A stretch of DNA of 64,000 nucleotides from Tetmemena sp. SeJ-2015 (GCA_027382625.1 JAJKFJ010020941.1:1-64000), one strand, 5' to 3'; shown: positions 45,221 through 58,200, counted from the first letter of the stretch. The notes: generated by a model from the letters alone, not told the origin. Numbers and translations are program-made.

Positions 45221-48200
45221 TCACCTATTTTTTTGAAACATAGCATTTAAAAGGTCATACTATAAGTTTGGTTACTTTTAAAACTTGCATACCTCTTCTT
45301 GTTTGAAATCATTTTCATAGTTTTCATCTTAGCCTGCATCATCATCCATAGCTTCCCTGTCAACTCTAACTGTCTTACTACAAAACAGATTTAGTATGTA
45401 ATGACTTGATTCGATAGACTTACAAGATATTTTAGGTCTTTAGATATAAATAGAAATTGCATATTATTAATGTCTGTTATTGATTTTCAGTGTTGATCAT
45501 TTCTGAGTCTGCAGCATTTTTCGAGCCACTATTAGTGAAGCTTGAGCCACCCATATTATGGCTGCTCTCTTTCTCCTCCTCGCTGAGTATGTTATCTACG
45601 AGCGCCTCGATGAGTGGATCAGTCTTCCCTCTCTGCTTCTTCTTTTTCTTCTTCTTATTGAGTTCTTTCTGCTCCAGTCTTAGTTGTCTATCTAACACCT
45701 CTACTAACTCAGAGAGTATTACTGCTGCGTTCACCCCACTACTTGCCTGAGCAAACTCTGGTGGTAGCTAACTTTGGAAAAGCAAATTTGTCAATGCTAC
45801 TGCAAGCAGTCTCCTCTCATAAGGTTAACGCATCTGCCTCCAAGTTTCAAACAATTGCACCATGAAATCCTAAAGAAAGCCTTGCTGTTGCAAGTAGTTG
45901 AGAGTGTGCTGTGGCTCGAACAACATGGAGGAGAGGAATACCTCCAGCAAAGTTCTTTTGAAAGTCACAGACATCGGGCTATAAATAATTCTAATATAAA
46001 AGGACTGCTGTTCATACGGGACATCACAAGAGTTAGAAAATGAATGCATACCTATTAGTTTTATATTTAGTTAGTATGTCCATTTTAATGTTGGTTACTA
46101 AAGGTCCCCTTAGATTCTGGAGAATCATTTTAAGCAGCATGACTCCCTCCATATTATCTGCAATAACCACTGATGGTGCATCCTCGTCGCTCTTTTTAAA
46201 GATACTTGCTGAAGCCATTTCAAGAAGCTTGGACAGATTCTACTATTCTTCTTCAAAGAAATTTTTGCCATAGATTATATAGTAATTTAAAGCCTCAAGC
46301 ATATGCCCAAATCTTCCTCCATATTTTGCTTGGAAACGAGGTAATACTCTTAGCAATTTAAAAGAAAAACAATCTTAATAAAAGCTATGCTAAATTTTAT
46401 AAAAATTGATTCTTAAGTATGAAATTTATTACAATTTTATCATAAATAGAATTTATGAAGTTATGTTTGCTACTCCTACAAAAATAAAAAATTATGCTAA
46501 AATGGAAATTTATCTGACGAAAAAAGAACCATCAGAATCCACGCGGCTGCAGATATTTTTTTAGATGAATGCTTGGTTCTCGCAGGCTAAAAGTTATCTC
46601 ACTTTAATTTACAGAGGATATGATTATTGATTATATGAAATGCTAGGTTTCTCTTCAAGCTGGACAAAGGCGTTGTTAATCGCACTTCAATATCTTTCTT
46701 GACTGATAGCGTTAACCTCCCATAAAAATGAGATAAAAGTTAGTATAAATTTTACTGAAGTATGAAAAAGATTTAGATCTGTATATCAACTACTCTATTT
46801 TCAAACGCTAAAAAGATCATAGAGAGTACTTGTTTTTATAATTTATTTTTCCACAAACTCTAAGGATTAATAAAATAGAGATCTTAATTTGTGAGGTAAG
46901 AACTAGAATATCTACTTCAAATCTGGAGACACGTGCTTGGATTTCTTCATCAGTGAGCAGAGACAGAAAATTATATCATCGTCGAAATCTATTGAGAAAG
47001 GATTCTCCACATATATAAATAAACAGTATATGACATATTAGAAGATGGGAAGCAGAGCTTATTCTATTATTTTACAAATCTAAATAATCTATATAATTGA
47101 AAAAGGCTCAGAATAGTTATAAATTTAAAATTACACACAAATACTTGATAACTAAAAATGAAACTTGATATTTAAAGAGAAATGTTTAGTACATAGAATA
47201 AAATCATACAATCTGATTATAGCATTAATTTGAATAAGATATAATTTCAAAAATATTTAGAGGAAGTTTTGGACGAAATACTCATGCTCAGCTATGAATC
47301 TTATTGTATTAAAGCACTTGTTAATTCTTTGCTGCGACTTTGCTGGATCAAACTTCGCTTTCTTTTTCTTGGGACCCAAAGTCTTCTTTTGTTTCTTTTC
47401 GCAATTAGCCTGCTCGCCTAGAATTCTTTGAGCAAGTGACTACATGAAAATAGTAAGGTTGTCCTGAGTGAAGTTATTATAGTGAGCTTTAATAAACACT
47501 GCCAAAAAGTCAAAGTAAGCTCCGAGTTAAACAGTCCTATTAAAGGCAGCTAGCTTTTCAATCAAGGAGTCGAAATTTTGCTGAATCTTCAGGGTAAGAA
47601 TACGCTCTGAAATCTAACTCATGAGGGTATCGATAGCTTGTAGAGTCACTATTTTCTAGTCTCTACGGTATTTCTTTGGGGAGATAACTTTAGGTTTCTC
47701 TCCCTCTGATAATTGGCCTTCAACTTATTGATCCTGCAACTAAAGGTTTGGAGGTGGGGAACTAATTAAAAAATACTTTTAGGGAAGGATGAAGAGATGA
47801 AACTAGAAATATAAGGATCTTCTCTATGCAATTTTCCTACACTTGCAAAGGCATAGTTAAAAGCAGCTAGTCCAAATAAAACCCTAAAAAGACGTTTGAA
47901 ATAGTAAAAACTGAATTTAATTTGAAAAAGAGGCAAAATCTGTTCTTGATCACAACTGATTAACTTTAGGAAAACCAATTAAAAATTATGATTGCTACTC
48001 AGCAATAAAAGATTCGAGGTTAGATAAGATTAGGGTATCGAGTTGCTATCTCAAGTCTTGTCTTTTTACAAAGCTCATACTTATTATAGTGAGAGCAAGT
48101 AAGCACACCTCAACCATTTCCTCTGCAGAAGAAATTTGGATTCTGAACTTCTGGATGATTTGGTTAACGTGATTTGCTTGCATTTGATCTCCTTAGAATG

Positions 48201-49892
48201 CATTTTGAATGCACTCAATGCAAAAGTTACTAACAAAGGTTAGCATCCCATCTACATTCTAGACTATCATTTCGAGAGTTTGCTGCTTGAGTGTGGTAAG
48301 AGTTGCTCTCCTAGTCTTAGCAAATATCTATTTGATGATTTACAAATTCCTTGGGGTCAGACTTAATATAGAATGAATTTAAATAGCACTATTTAAGATT
48401 AGCAACTCTATATTCTCTCTGTCCTTCTCTCCTAGTCTGAGCATAGGAACAATTATTGTGACAAATAATCTGAAGCCATCTTGGATGTAAAACTCTTGCA
48501 GTTCGGGGATTCTGCTAAACTGAGCCAATATATTTGTTCCGACAACTAAAAGTCCACGATAGCATTTTATCTCCATCATTCCTTCTAGATTCATTCCTCA
48601 AACAAATAAAATATTTAAAAGATTACCATTGGCTATGATTACTAAAGTACTCTCGAGAGTCATGAGAATTTGTTGAGCCAAGATAACATAAGGATTAGAA
48701 AGTGAGAAAAGATCTGCTGGCTTCTTTTTGAAGAGGTAAGTCCAAATTATTCTCAAAGACTTTAAGGTCAACAACTTTATTTCATTCAACACTAAATCTA
48801 ATGCTTTTGACCCAGTGTCATGAAATATAAAGTCGCAAATTAAATTATTGAAGCAGAGTATTCTCTAAGTGAATTGCTTGCTAACTCAAGACATTTGGAT
48901 TAGGTACATAAATTTTGAGAATGGAACTGAAAAGCCTTGAGTAATCATCGATGCAGCGATGAATTAGATTCCACTCATGAACTTTGTCTGCTTGAACTTA
49001 GTTAGTATGTCTTTTTATATTTAGCACCAAGTTCTCACTATTCCTAAATTGCTTCTTATCTAAGTGTCATCAAATTGGAGTACAACTGTGGGGTCTATCA
49101 TGTACTGTTATTATATTTAGCTATTTTAGATCATAACTTGCTCTATTCCTTTGATGAGAAGAGTGCTAATTAGGTTTCCAAGGGTTTAATGGATCGCTTA
49201 GAACATTCCCAAAATCATCTTTTGATCTATCGAGCTTTTCACCAGGGAGCTCAATACTAGAAACACACCCTAAACATCTACTTATTGTTCCGTCTGCACA
49301 CTCAAATTCGGTAAAAGCTCCTCGTAAATCATCGTAAAGTATTTAATAACTAGACTCTAACCTTAATATGATATTTAATTTTGGGTAAGAAAATTTTAAT
49401 TTAATTAAAACCTTGAGTACCTCTTCCTGAATCTAAAGATAAAGTCTAATCTAGTGCGGTAAGGAGTTGATATTTGACGCTCGTCTCCACATCCTTGCTA
49501 GTGATTATTTTGATTAAATTTTCTGAAATAAAGTGAAGTTCCGAGTTCTCTATGACCATCTTCTTAGTTATTTTTCTAAAATAGGTCCCATAGTATATAG
49601 AAGCTTGAAGCTTAATCACACCTACAGATTAATATTATATTGTGATGATATCTTACTCTCTTTAGGTATATTAGGAGTTGAAATGATCTCAAACACATCT
49701 GATGAATGCATTATCAGGTTCTCTCCTAAAAGCAGTTTTTGTTAGAAAGAATTCCACACGAAAAGCGTTTAGGACTGATAATTATTTACCTAGCTCTTCA
49801 AGCTTTTTCTCTGCTTATTTTCGCTCTTAGTTGGTCGTATTTGAAGCATACACCATCGCTAGGAATTCATGGACTTAGAATTTGCTCTCCAT
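45221..49892 (-). CDS. Importin-beta-family karyopherin (importin 7/8-like)
   Basis: ATG at 49,892 (MESKFQVHEFLAMVYASNTT, KQAEKKLEELGK), an N-terminal HEAT helix typical of karyopherins. Further blocks: VIKLQASIYYGTYFRK (importin-beta N-domain style), YFTMIYEELLPNLSVQ, FMSGIQFIAASMITQGFSV, KALDLVLNEIKLLTLKSLR, PELQEFYIQDGFRLFVTII, MLTFVSNFCIECIQNAF, MKKSKHVSPD, EDAPSVVIADNMEGVMLLK, LNYLQQQGFLQDFMVQLFE and PYEKRLLAVALTNLL. A Lys-rich stretch and an acidic C-terminus (MDDDAGQDENYENDF) follow, as in importins 7/8. About 1,000 or more residues of HEAT-repeat helices. Role: Ran-dependent nuclear transport. At least ten frame changes mark unresolved IESs, and one intron is at 45,378-45,423. TGA at 45,221 is the likeliest stop. 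Confidence 0.7.
45378..45423 (-). other. Spliceosomal intron, 46 nt
   Basis: On the minus strand, GTAAGT donor (45,423) and TTTTGTAG acceptor (45,378). Splicing joins ..LKTQNIF to KTVRVDREAMDDD in frame. No pointer repeat. Confidence 0.75.
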
Positions 49893-50156
49893 TTTCTAAT
49901 TAATAGTACTTCGCAAAGCCTCACTTCTCTTATTATATAATTATTAATTAATATTCAATGAACGGATATAAATACGATAAGGGGAAGGAAATCCTCGATA
50001 AGGTTCAAAATTTACGTTTAAATAAAGCTAGGAAAGTTGCTCTTGTATTATTTCCTGAGATCATTATCTGACCTCTTGAAATTTCAAAAGTTTACTTTCC
50101 TTATTAAAGAAGCATATCTCTGTTCTATTTCAAGAGAAGATGTTTAGCGAGCATCT

Positions 50157-51622
50157 TCACTCTGAAGCAGCAGGTGTTGACTCAACATCGCTAGCCTTTT
50201 CAGGTTGAATTTCCTCATGATTTTCTAAGTTTTACTAAGCAACTTAGGGAGCTTCCTAACTCACAGCAATTTCAGCCTGAGGTTCTTATTCAGCTACCTA
50301 CTTGTCATCTTGATTTTCAACGTTCAAATCTTCTCTTAGAGCTTCTACCTCCACATGCTCTGGTTGTTCTTAGATGTTCTCCTAAACTGGCTCTTGAGAC
50401 TGAGTGACTGGTTCTTGAACTTGAGGCTTTGATTCAAGCTATTTACGCTTCTCGTCTTCATCTCTTTAGCGAATGAAAGCCCTCATTCTTGAAGCGTTGA
50501 TTTGCTTGATCATAAATCCAGATAAGGGGAATCTAATTCATTCAAAGGGAAATATACCATGTGAAGGAAATCTAGTTAAGTTGGAATGAAGATAATGCTT
50601 CCAGCTTCCTTCAGTTTCTTGGTCCCATCCGAGTTTATCAAGCACAGTCTTGGCATGATGAGCCGCAGAAATGGTGTCGGTGTAACGGCCGCTGTTCATT
50701 CCTGATTTCACTCCTCTTGGCATCACTGTCAATACATCTAAGCCCTTGCTAGAGTAGTCAACAGCAAGGCAGTTAGAGAAAGATCGGTTGAAGGTTTTAG
50801 TAGAAGCATAAAGGGAGAATCCAGGCCAAGGCACGCCTCCATAAGCCTCATTCTAAATAAATTGAATAATGATAAGATTTGATTCTGACAATATCCGGCT
50901 GCAGAAGAGTAGTTAAGAATTGCGGTTCTCACACTTGGTCTATTTTCATTTCTAGCGAGGAATTTAGGCACAAAGTAGTGGCACATTTATACCATAGCAT
51001 GTACGTTAACAGCCAGCATGAACTATGTCATTTCTTGAGAGTGCTTGTGGAATGGATTCATGTGTGCCTTTCCAGCAGTATTTGCCAAAATGCTGACGTC
51101 AATGCCTTAAAGTTCAGAGTCTAGCACCTCGTTTAGCTATGTAATACCTTCCTGAAGATATTTAAAACGTAATTAATTTTCTGAGTAGCAAGCTTAGATA
51201 AATCAAAGGGTATAACTTTAGTTTGTGTCTGAGGATACTTAGCTCTCACTTCATCAGCTAATTAATTAAGCTTTTCCTCGGTTCTAGAAAGCAAGACGAT
51301 ATTGAAACCAGCCTTTGCAAATTCAAAGCAAAGAGCTTGACCAATACCGTCAGAGGCTCCAGAAATGAATGCCCAACTATTTTGACCATAGCGTGCCGCC
51401 AAATTTCTTCTGGGCCTAAGTGCATGCCTGTAAAATCTTAATGCTCGCTATGAAATTATTTAAATAATTTAATCCTAGTAGGGGAGGGATAATATAGTTT
51501 CTTGCGAAAGTATAAAGACCATATAGAGTAAGCAGTGCCATGTACATTCTCGGTATCCTTCCAAAGCCCAACTTCATAAGGTAGTGCACAGGTTGCCAGA
51601 TCAATTTGACGAGGGACGACAT
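50157..51622 (-). CDS. Short-chain dehydrogenase, very-long-chain 3-oxoacyl-CoA reductase-like (HSD17B12 type)
   Basis: ATG at 51,622; TGA at 50,157. A membrane-associated N-terminus ([19 protein letters not shown]) is followed by the Rossmann cofactor motif [34 protein letters not shown], and the catalytic block with Ser in [10 protein letters not shown] and Tyr/Lys in [16 protein letters not shown], then [14 protein letters not shown]. The layout matches HSD17B12/KAR, the ER reductase of fatty-acid elongation. The last 120 codons form a Glu/Gln-rich extension ([20 protein letters not shown]) with more than ten UAA/UAG codons and no UGA, unusual for the family. IESs are implied near 51.45, 51.14 and 50.87 kb. 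Confidence 0.8.
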
Positions 51623-51899
51623 GTTCGTAAATAGTTTATTATTATCCACAACCCAGAGGATTTTCCTTTTACAGAGAGTAAAATTCAATTGAGATTTGAT
51701 TTTATAGCATTAAATATAGTCAAAGATTTTAAGCTAAAGATTTCATAGTTATATAAAAGCTGTCTTATAAGAATATCTATATTTCAAACTAACTTGGCCT
51801 AGAAATTACCGATGTTTTTTCAACAATGGAGACTGATTAGATCTTTCATGATTAGTTGAATTCTGGTAATTTTCAAACTTATTTTCCACTTTCTATGCT

Positions 51900-52802
51900 T
51901 CAGCATCCTCCAAACATGTTAGCATTACCGCAGAACAAGAAGCTCAATATGAAGTAGAGCACAATTAAGCCAACAGCTCCACCTCCAAATATCAATATGC
52001 ATTTCTTTGAGCAAAGCCAGAAGTTCTATCTTTCCATTGTTTTCTCCAGGGCTTCCGAATTCTTCTCGAAATCTTTCGCTAACATCAATGTACTCTGACT
52101 TTAACTTAGGAGCTTCTCTGTCTCCTTATTATTTCAAAAATCAAAAGCGTAAAGTAGTTAACTGAAATAAAAAACTTTAATATACTTTGACACATGATTA
52201 AAATGGATTTAATGGATTTACTTAAAAATATAATTGAATGAAAATATTGTCTACCATTTAAGTGATTGATCTAGCCGCGATATCCTTAACCTCCTCAACC
52301 TTTTTGAATGCATTCTATAGATTTCTATTGCTGATTCCTGTGTTGTAGTTATCTGCTACTTTAGTAAATGCTGCTTTGAAATTTTTGTCAAAGCAATTAG
52401 CAGTCAAGTTAGTCTACTTGAACAAGAACCCTAGGTTTCCTTTGTAGATAGCAGAGAATTCCTTCCTTAAGTCCTCTAGGAAGCGATAAGCTTTATCTTC
52501 CGAGTAAGATGAATCTGTGACGCAACCAAAATATATTGTCGAGAACAGAACTTAGTATATAATCTCAAAATTCAATTTCTAATTTAAACCCAAAGCTTTA
52601 GCTCTTCTGAGTTGCCTTTAACTGGACAAAAGTTATTGACTGAGTCTTTCTGAGGTCTGCTTTCCTTAGTCTCTTCCTCTAATTCCACAAGTTTCTCTCT
52701 TGATTCTCTCTTGAATGGTCTGGCACTGAGTTCTTTAGTGAGTAGTGTCTCAAATACAACCATGTCAGGGTCTCTCGCAATGAAACTGTAATGCAAAGAC
52801 AT
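51900..52802 (-). CDS. Longin-type R-SNARE (VAMP7/YKT6-like)
   Basis: ATG at 52,802 starts MSLHYSFIARDPDMVVFE, the beta-strand start of a longin domain. It continues FLEDLRKEFSAIYKGNLGF and FKAAFTKVADNYNTGISNR. After IES gaps the SNARE and juxtamembrane part reads STLMLAKDFEKNSEALEKTM, followed by a C-terminal anchor (KCILIFGGGAVGLIVLYFIL) ending at TGA 51,900. Function from family: vesicle fusion with target membranes. The central SNARE layer was not resolved because IESs at about 52.14-52.3 kb shift the frame. It is divergently transcribed from the RING gene across about 120 bp. Confidence 0.75.
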
Positions 52803-52923
52803 TTATAAGATGATAAACTACTAAAAAATTACTTATTTATAATTCTATCAATTCAAATCATAAGATTACTTTCTCAATCATTAATTAAGTTAAAGCAAGC
52901 AGAAGTTTATTGTTATCTATCAA

Positions 52924-55050
52924 AATGAATAGAGTATAATAAATTAACTAGATAATTTTGACGACATCAAATAATAGATTATGGTAGAGATATCAAGGAG
53001 ATCGAGCTTGTCACTCTCTTTCAAAAATACTTTTTTCTTTAATTTAAATTCTCTGATGAAGCAGAGTAGATATTTAAATACATGACAGAGGAACAGAGGA
53101 GGCTCTCGATTTCTCTCAATGCGAAACTTGTGATACCTCAAAAAGCTTTAAAACAAGAACTCACATGCTCACTTTTAATAGTGTGATTATCGAGTTCAAA
53201 ACTATCTTAAAATAACTTTGCTAAGCAATCTTAGTTGAACCAATGAAATGCATAGAGTGCAAATCTCATTTCCATCAAGCATGCCTTAATAAATTCTGCA
53301 GAGAGACTGGCAACTGTCCTATGTAGTGCAAGAAGCCTAAGTTTTTGTCTATTAAAAAGGACCTAGAGAAGTCATTGAATGCAATCAAAATTGAAAATTA
53401 ATGCTGCTTATTAGTATTGAATGAGTTGAAATTCTCCTGCAGCAATTACGAATTCGGATGTGACAAAGTATTGAGCTACTAGGAGGCTATGACTCATGAT
53501 ATTAATTGTAAGTATCAGCTCGTCAAATGCTCAGCCTACTCTTCTTGTAAGACTAAATGTGTGAAAAAAGATCTTGACCAGCATCAATCTATCTGTGCTT
53601 ACTACAAAGTATTAATGATACATTCTTCAATTTAAAGTACCATGCATATTCTGTCTAGAGCTAGTGCCCAGATTATAAATGACAGAACACGAGAAAGAAG
53701 CCTGTCAGGGCACTCACCCTTGCGCCATGTGTGGTTTGAGTGTGACACGAGATGAAATAAAGACAAATACCCACTCATGCTTTAACTCCTTAGCAAACTA
53801 TCTCACTTGCCTCGTTCAAGAAAAAGATGCGGTGATAAACATTTTGAGGGAGGAGTTGAATAGAAAGAACAAGCAGATTCTTGCATTTATTGAGAAGCAA
53901 ACTGTACTTGAAGGGAGACTACAAAAGATGGAGGATATCTTGTCATTTTAAAGCGAGTATTAATTCGACGATGGTCTGGGGTTGAATGATGACGCATCAT
54001 CTTCGTAAAGATCAAAATTAGGTGGCGGTATCTATGAAGACGATTTGCAATACATGACTGGTTCATTTAATGGAAATAAAAAGTTATCGTCAAACGGTCT
54101 GATTACTGAAATGGATACTTCAGAACTTGGATTAATAAATACGTCTTTGGGTATTTAAGAAGACGCAGGAAGCACGGGTGAAAATTCAATGAAGAAAGAA
54201 GGAGGAGAGGTTGTTGACTATTTTTCGTCAGAGATCCCAGAAGAAGTTATCTAAAGACATATAACTTAAGTTCCTGAGTAGTATCAAGAAATGTTCAAAG
54301 AAGCCCAGACTATGTTAAACAGCCACAGAGACTTCTTGAAAAGCTCTTAATGGGAAGTACATACCAGATCAGAAAATTCAACCCTCTATGTAAGAGTTTA
54401 TTTCCTCTTTATGAATTTTATAGACAAGAGTAAACTAATCTAGTTTAGAAAGTTATTCGATTTTTTATTCAAGATTTTTATCTGAGAGGAAGCTAATCTG
54501 CTTGAAATCTAAATCCATAGTAGAGCTACCTATAAATTCCGTTTTCAGTATGATTCAAGATCTTGAGCTGAAGCCAAAATACGATCAGACTTTTGAATGC
54601 GGTCACTATATCTAGCAATTCCCACTTGAAACAGCTATAGTTTACTACTAATATAGAAAGATCTTACTAGTTTCTCCAAGGGATATGATTATGTTAGCTA
54701 AAATACAGAGGTTGAGTCCCTAAGAAATCTACATCATGGTCCGTACAGTAGAAGGTATAGAGGGTTATCCACCTAATTAAAGTAGCATAGTTAGAGCTGA
54801 TTGCTTCTATGGTGGTTGGAGGATCAAATAAATCGCTCCTAAAAAGTGCAAAGTTACTTTCTATACTTAGAAATTAAATTTTAAAATTCGACCTTCTTTT
54901 AAATTTTCAATGATTTACTCTGAGACTGATTACAAGATTAACTAGTTCATTACAAAGCAGGTAATTAGCAAAACTGGCCATCTTTCATTATCTTTGAAGA
55001 GATTTGTAGAATCTTAATAACTAAAGCACGCTCCGAAGAACATCTAATGA
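52924..55050 (+). CDS. RING / TRAF-type zinc finger / START-domain protein
   Basis: After an unresolved 5' part (ATG near 52,924), a RING-like Cys/His block reads FSQCETCDTSKSF..MKCIECKSHFHQACLNK and FCRETGNCPMQCKKPKF (53.11-53.34 kb). TRAF-type zinc fingers follow (SCSNYEFGCDKVLSY, CKYQLVKCSAYSSCKTKC, VPCIFCLELVP, HPCAMCGLSVTRDE), then a coiled coil (VINILREELNRKNKQILAF) and an acidic Ser-rich linker. After an intron at 54,390-54,423 comes a START lipid-binding domain: STLYTRVNQSSLES, KSKSIVELPINSVFSMIQDL, KILLVSPRDMIMLAKIQ, IVRADCFYGGWRIKQIAP and KVTFYTQ. TGA is at 55,048-55,050. RING-TRAF suggests E3 ubiquitin ligase activity and START a lipid or sterol sensor. The combination in one frame is unusual. 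Confidence 0.75.
53606..53633 (+). other. IES, 28 nt, pointer AAAGT
   Basis: AAAGT at 53,606-53,610 and 53,634-53,638. Excision joins ICAYYKV to PCIFCLELVP, completing a TRAF-type Cys motif. Confidence 0.85.
54390..54423 (+). other. Spliceosomal intron, 34 nt
   Basis: GTAAGA donor and TTATAG acceptor. Splicing joins ENSTLY to TRVNQSSLES and links the linker to the START domain in a single frame. Confidence 0.75.
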
Positions 55051-55261
55051 AAGTTATGAGTTAAATTTTAGATATATTACATTCATAAGAAGCGCAATAC
55101 TCCTCAAACATTAATTATTTATGATTTTTAAGTCTTATTAAAGTAATAAGTTTGATTACATAAGAAGATTGCGTAAGAAAATTATACGTCATTTTAAATT
55201 ACAGGACTAATGAAGACTTATATTGGATTAAATTATTTTTTCATACAACTTACATAAGAAA

Positions 55262-58200
55262 ATGAAAACTCTAATCTTTAAGAACCAAATCAGCTATGAC
55301 TTAGCCGCGATCAGTGAGGCATCTCCTTCTCCTTCCACTCAGGAATTGAGACTAGAAAGTACAGCCAACAATTTAACCCCAGTTTCCCTCGCTAAGCCTA
55401 AGCCCATGTCTCGTCCGAATAAGTATTCATCGAGCAACTTAGCGAACTGGGCTTCTACTCCAAAAGCAGTTGAGGAGCAAGAGAAGAAGAAACTTGATCA
55501 GGAAATTAGTAACAGTAAGCGAAAGAAAAAGCACAGAAGGAATTGAGATAAGAATCAGAGTGATATTAACTTGAACGATCACTGCCCTATTCCAGCATCC
55601 TACAGCAATCCTAGATAATTCCAGAGTAGCAATTCCATCTCAGATGAGCTCATTCTAGCCAGGATCACATGCTTTCACAAATATTTATTTTTTGGAGCGA
55701 TGGGCTCGAAAACTTCCAAAAACTTGAGAAACTCAACAGTGCTAAATCTAGGCAGCGAAAATTAGCAGATTAAAGAGGAGTCGGTTTAGGAGTATAGTTC
55801 AGAGCAGATAGAAAGCGTCAACTAGAGCAGTTTAAAATTGATTATTCTATTCTATTGATTTGAATAAGATTATAAAGTTTCAATGCCGTAGACTAATTAA
55901 GGAAAGCTGCGAGGCTTAACCAAACACAGAATTTAAAGTTTAGGGATTACTAAAGTGGTGAATAAGTGCCCTCTAGTTACACAAGGCCAAGGAAGATGTA
56001 GAATGAGTATAACATAGTGATTATTTAATTATCAGACTTTTTATTTCATTTTGATATCACCAGAAGAAAGAATCCCAACAGGCGAATTTAATCCTGACAA
56101 AGACTCTCTGGAAGAAAGTGAATCACCTCATGAACTCGAAATCTAGTTGCTCCAAGAGTATAGAAATTAATCAAGGAAGGCTATGGAAAGAAAGAAGCAA
56201 GAGAAATCTCCTACTAGTATGCGATATAACCTTAATCCAAGTAGAGCCTAAACTAGTGGACCCAAGTTAGGAAACTTCACTCCTCATAATCTCAAAGGAT
56301 CAGCAATGAATTCTCACTTCTCAAATTTCCTCAGCTAAAATTCAAATGTTCATGGTACTCCTTATAGGCAGACTCCAAAACAAAAGGAAGATTAGGCAAG
56401 AGATGAGGACTTTTAAGAAGTTTATCAGCTTAACTAAAACAGTGCAAGGATGAAAACCAGCCATGATTAATAGAGGAGGCCAAGAAATGATAAATTTCCT
56501 TTGTATTTCTTTATTTCTCTCTAGCTATGATGAAGGACTTAACTTCCAAAACTTAGCGAATTTTATCTTAAATTATATTTCGCCTTAAATATTTTCGAAT
56601 AATGTGACTACTAACTTTTAGAGGAATAATAAAAGGAGAGAGTCTTACAACCATCATAGATCTAGTTCAAATCTGCATCCTATTGGGAATAGTGACTCTC
56701 GTTATTCTTAGTTTAAATCTGAAGAGTAAATTAGAGAAGAATAGGAAAGAGACCCTAATTCTAGTATTAACAAGGAGAGAAGACGTCTAAAGCGAAAGAT
56801 ATTCATCGAGTAATAACTTAACTCAGGTTAAAAGCCAATTCTAGTCACTTAGGATATATTATATGAAAGCAGTTTTAATATTCTTATAGCTCTATTATGA
56901 TACAATGACGAAAAATGTCCTCAATAAAACAGAAGTGAATTCACCCTCTGCTAACCAAAAGAAGTTTCAATTTGTCATTAATATTTCATTTATAACTAAA
57001 GTATCTTAACATCTAAATCCGCTGCTCAAGCGCATTAGATTCTTAATCCTACAAGCAATTAAACAAGATGTTGAATAAGTCCTTGCTTTAATCTTAATAG
57101 AAATTGTTCTAAGAGGAAATGGAGGAGCATTTTGATTTTGCGAATCGCATTAAATCCAACATAGAACAGAATATGTTCAGCAAGCATCCATAGAAGGGCA
57201 TGCATGCTTATAGTTAGCAAGATGAGCTTCTCCAAAGAAAAGGAGGAGGTCAGTTGGATATTGAAACTCAAATTGTGAACCTAGAACAATTACTTAGTTC
57301 TTAAGCGATACTGGAGGACTAAAGAAAGAATTAGTGGGGTGGCATAGCATGGGGAAATGCTTCAAGTGCAAACTTCAAATAATCTTTTCAAGACAAAAGC
57401 AATGTGTCGAATTTCGACATTTTCAATTCAACATAGAGCAAACAAGGTAATCATTTAATGTGTCAAAATAATTTTTTTCTAAAGAGTAGTAAAGGAGAAT
57501 GCTTAACAGCAGTGGAGGCGGAGATTTAATGAGAAGTGGTATAAATAGCAAAACCGGATCATAACTAGATTTTTCAAAATAGACAGCAAGAGGAGGCACA
57601 GCAAATTTGTTTGCCTTTTATTGTTAATTATAAATCAATCTGGCAACCAGAGAAGAGACTTAAAAGAGAGCATTAAGAACATCCATATCAATATTGGAGG
57701 CTCTGATATCATAAGCTCCTTCAAAGAACAAAGGAGAAAGCAATTGATTAAAGATATGAGCAATATAACTCCCTCTCACCTTAAGCTGATCAGAGATAAG
57801 ATTTTCATTCAATAGCTTTATTTATTAACTTTGTAAAGGCTTTTATATTTTCTCTGAAGATAAGAAGAATTAAAGTCCACTAAATAGAACGGCAAGTGCA
57901 GCTCCTTCGCAAATCTAACAAGACGAGTCACAAGAGAGATAAAATGAAGAGTAGGAGGACAAAGGAGCGAAAAGTGCAAAGAGTATTTCTCAAGTGAAAT
58001 CTTAAAGTGAGTTTGAGTAAAAGATTTGGAGATACAAGCATAAGCACTATGCAAATGAAACTTAGGGTCTTTTATTCCTCTTAAATATACTTGCTTTATA
58101 CTTTGCATTCTTTTGTTGAGAAATAGCAGAGTAGTGGAAGAGATGGCTCCAGCTATAGAGTAAAACAAAGACTTAATAAAGAATTTGCTCTTGCACTCAA

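Noticed and set aside
32411..55551. Interpreting the short interruptions as introns
   Set aside because: They lack GT-AG ends, are bounded by direct repeats, and need one repeat copy kept to restore frame. Four true introns look different.
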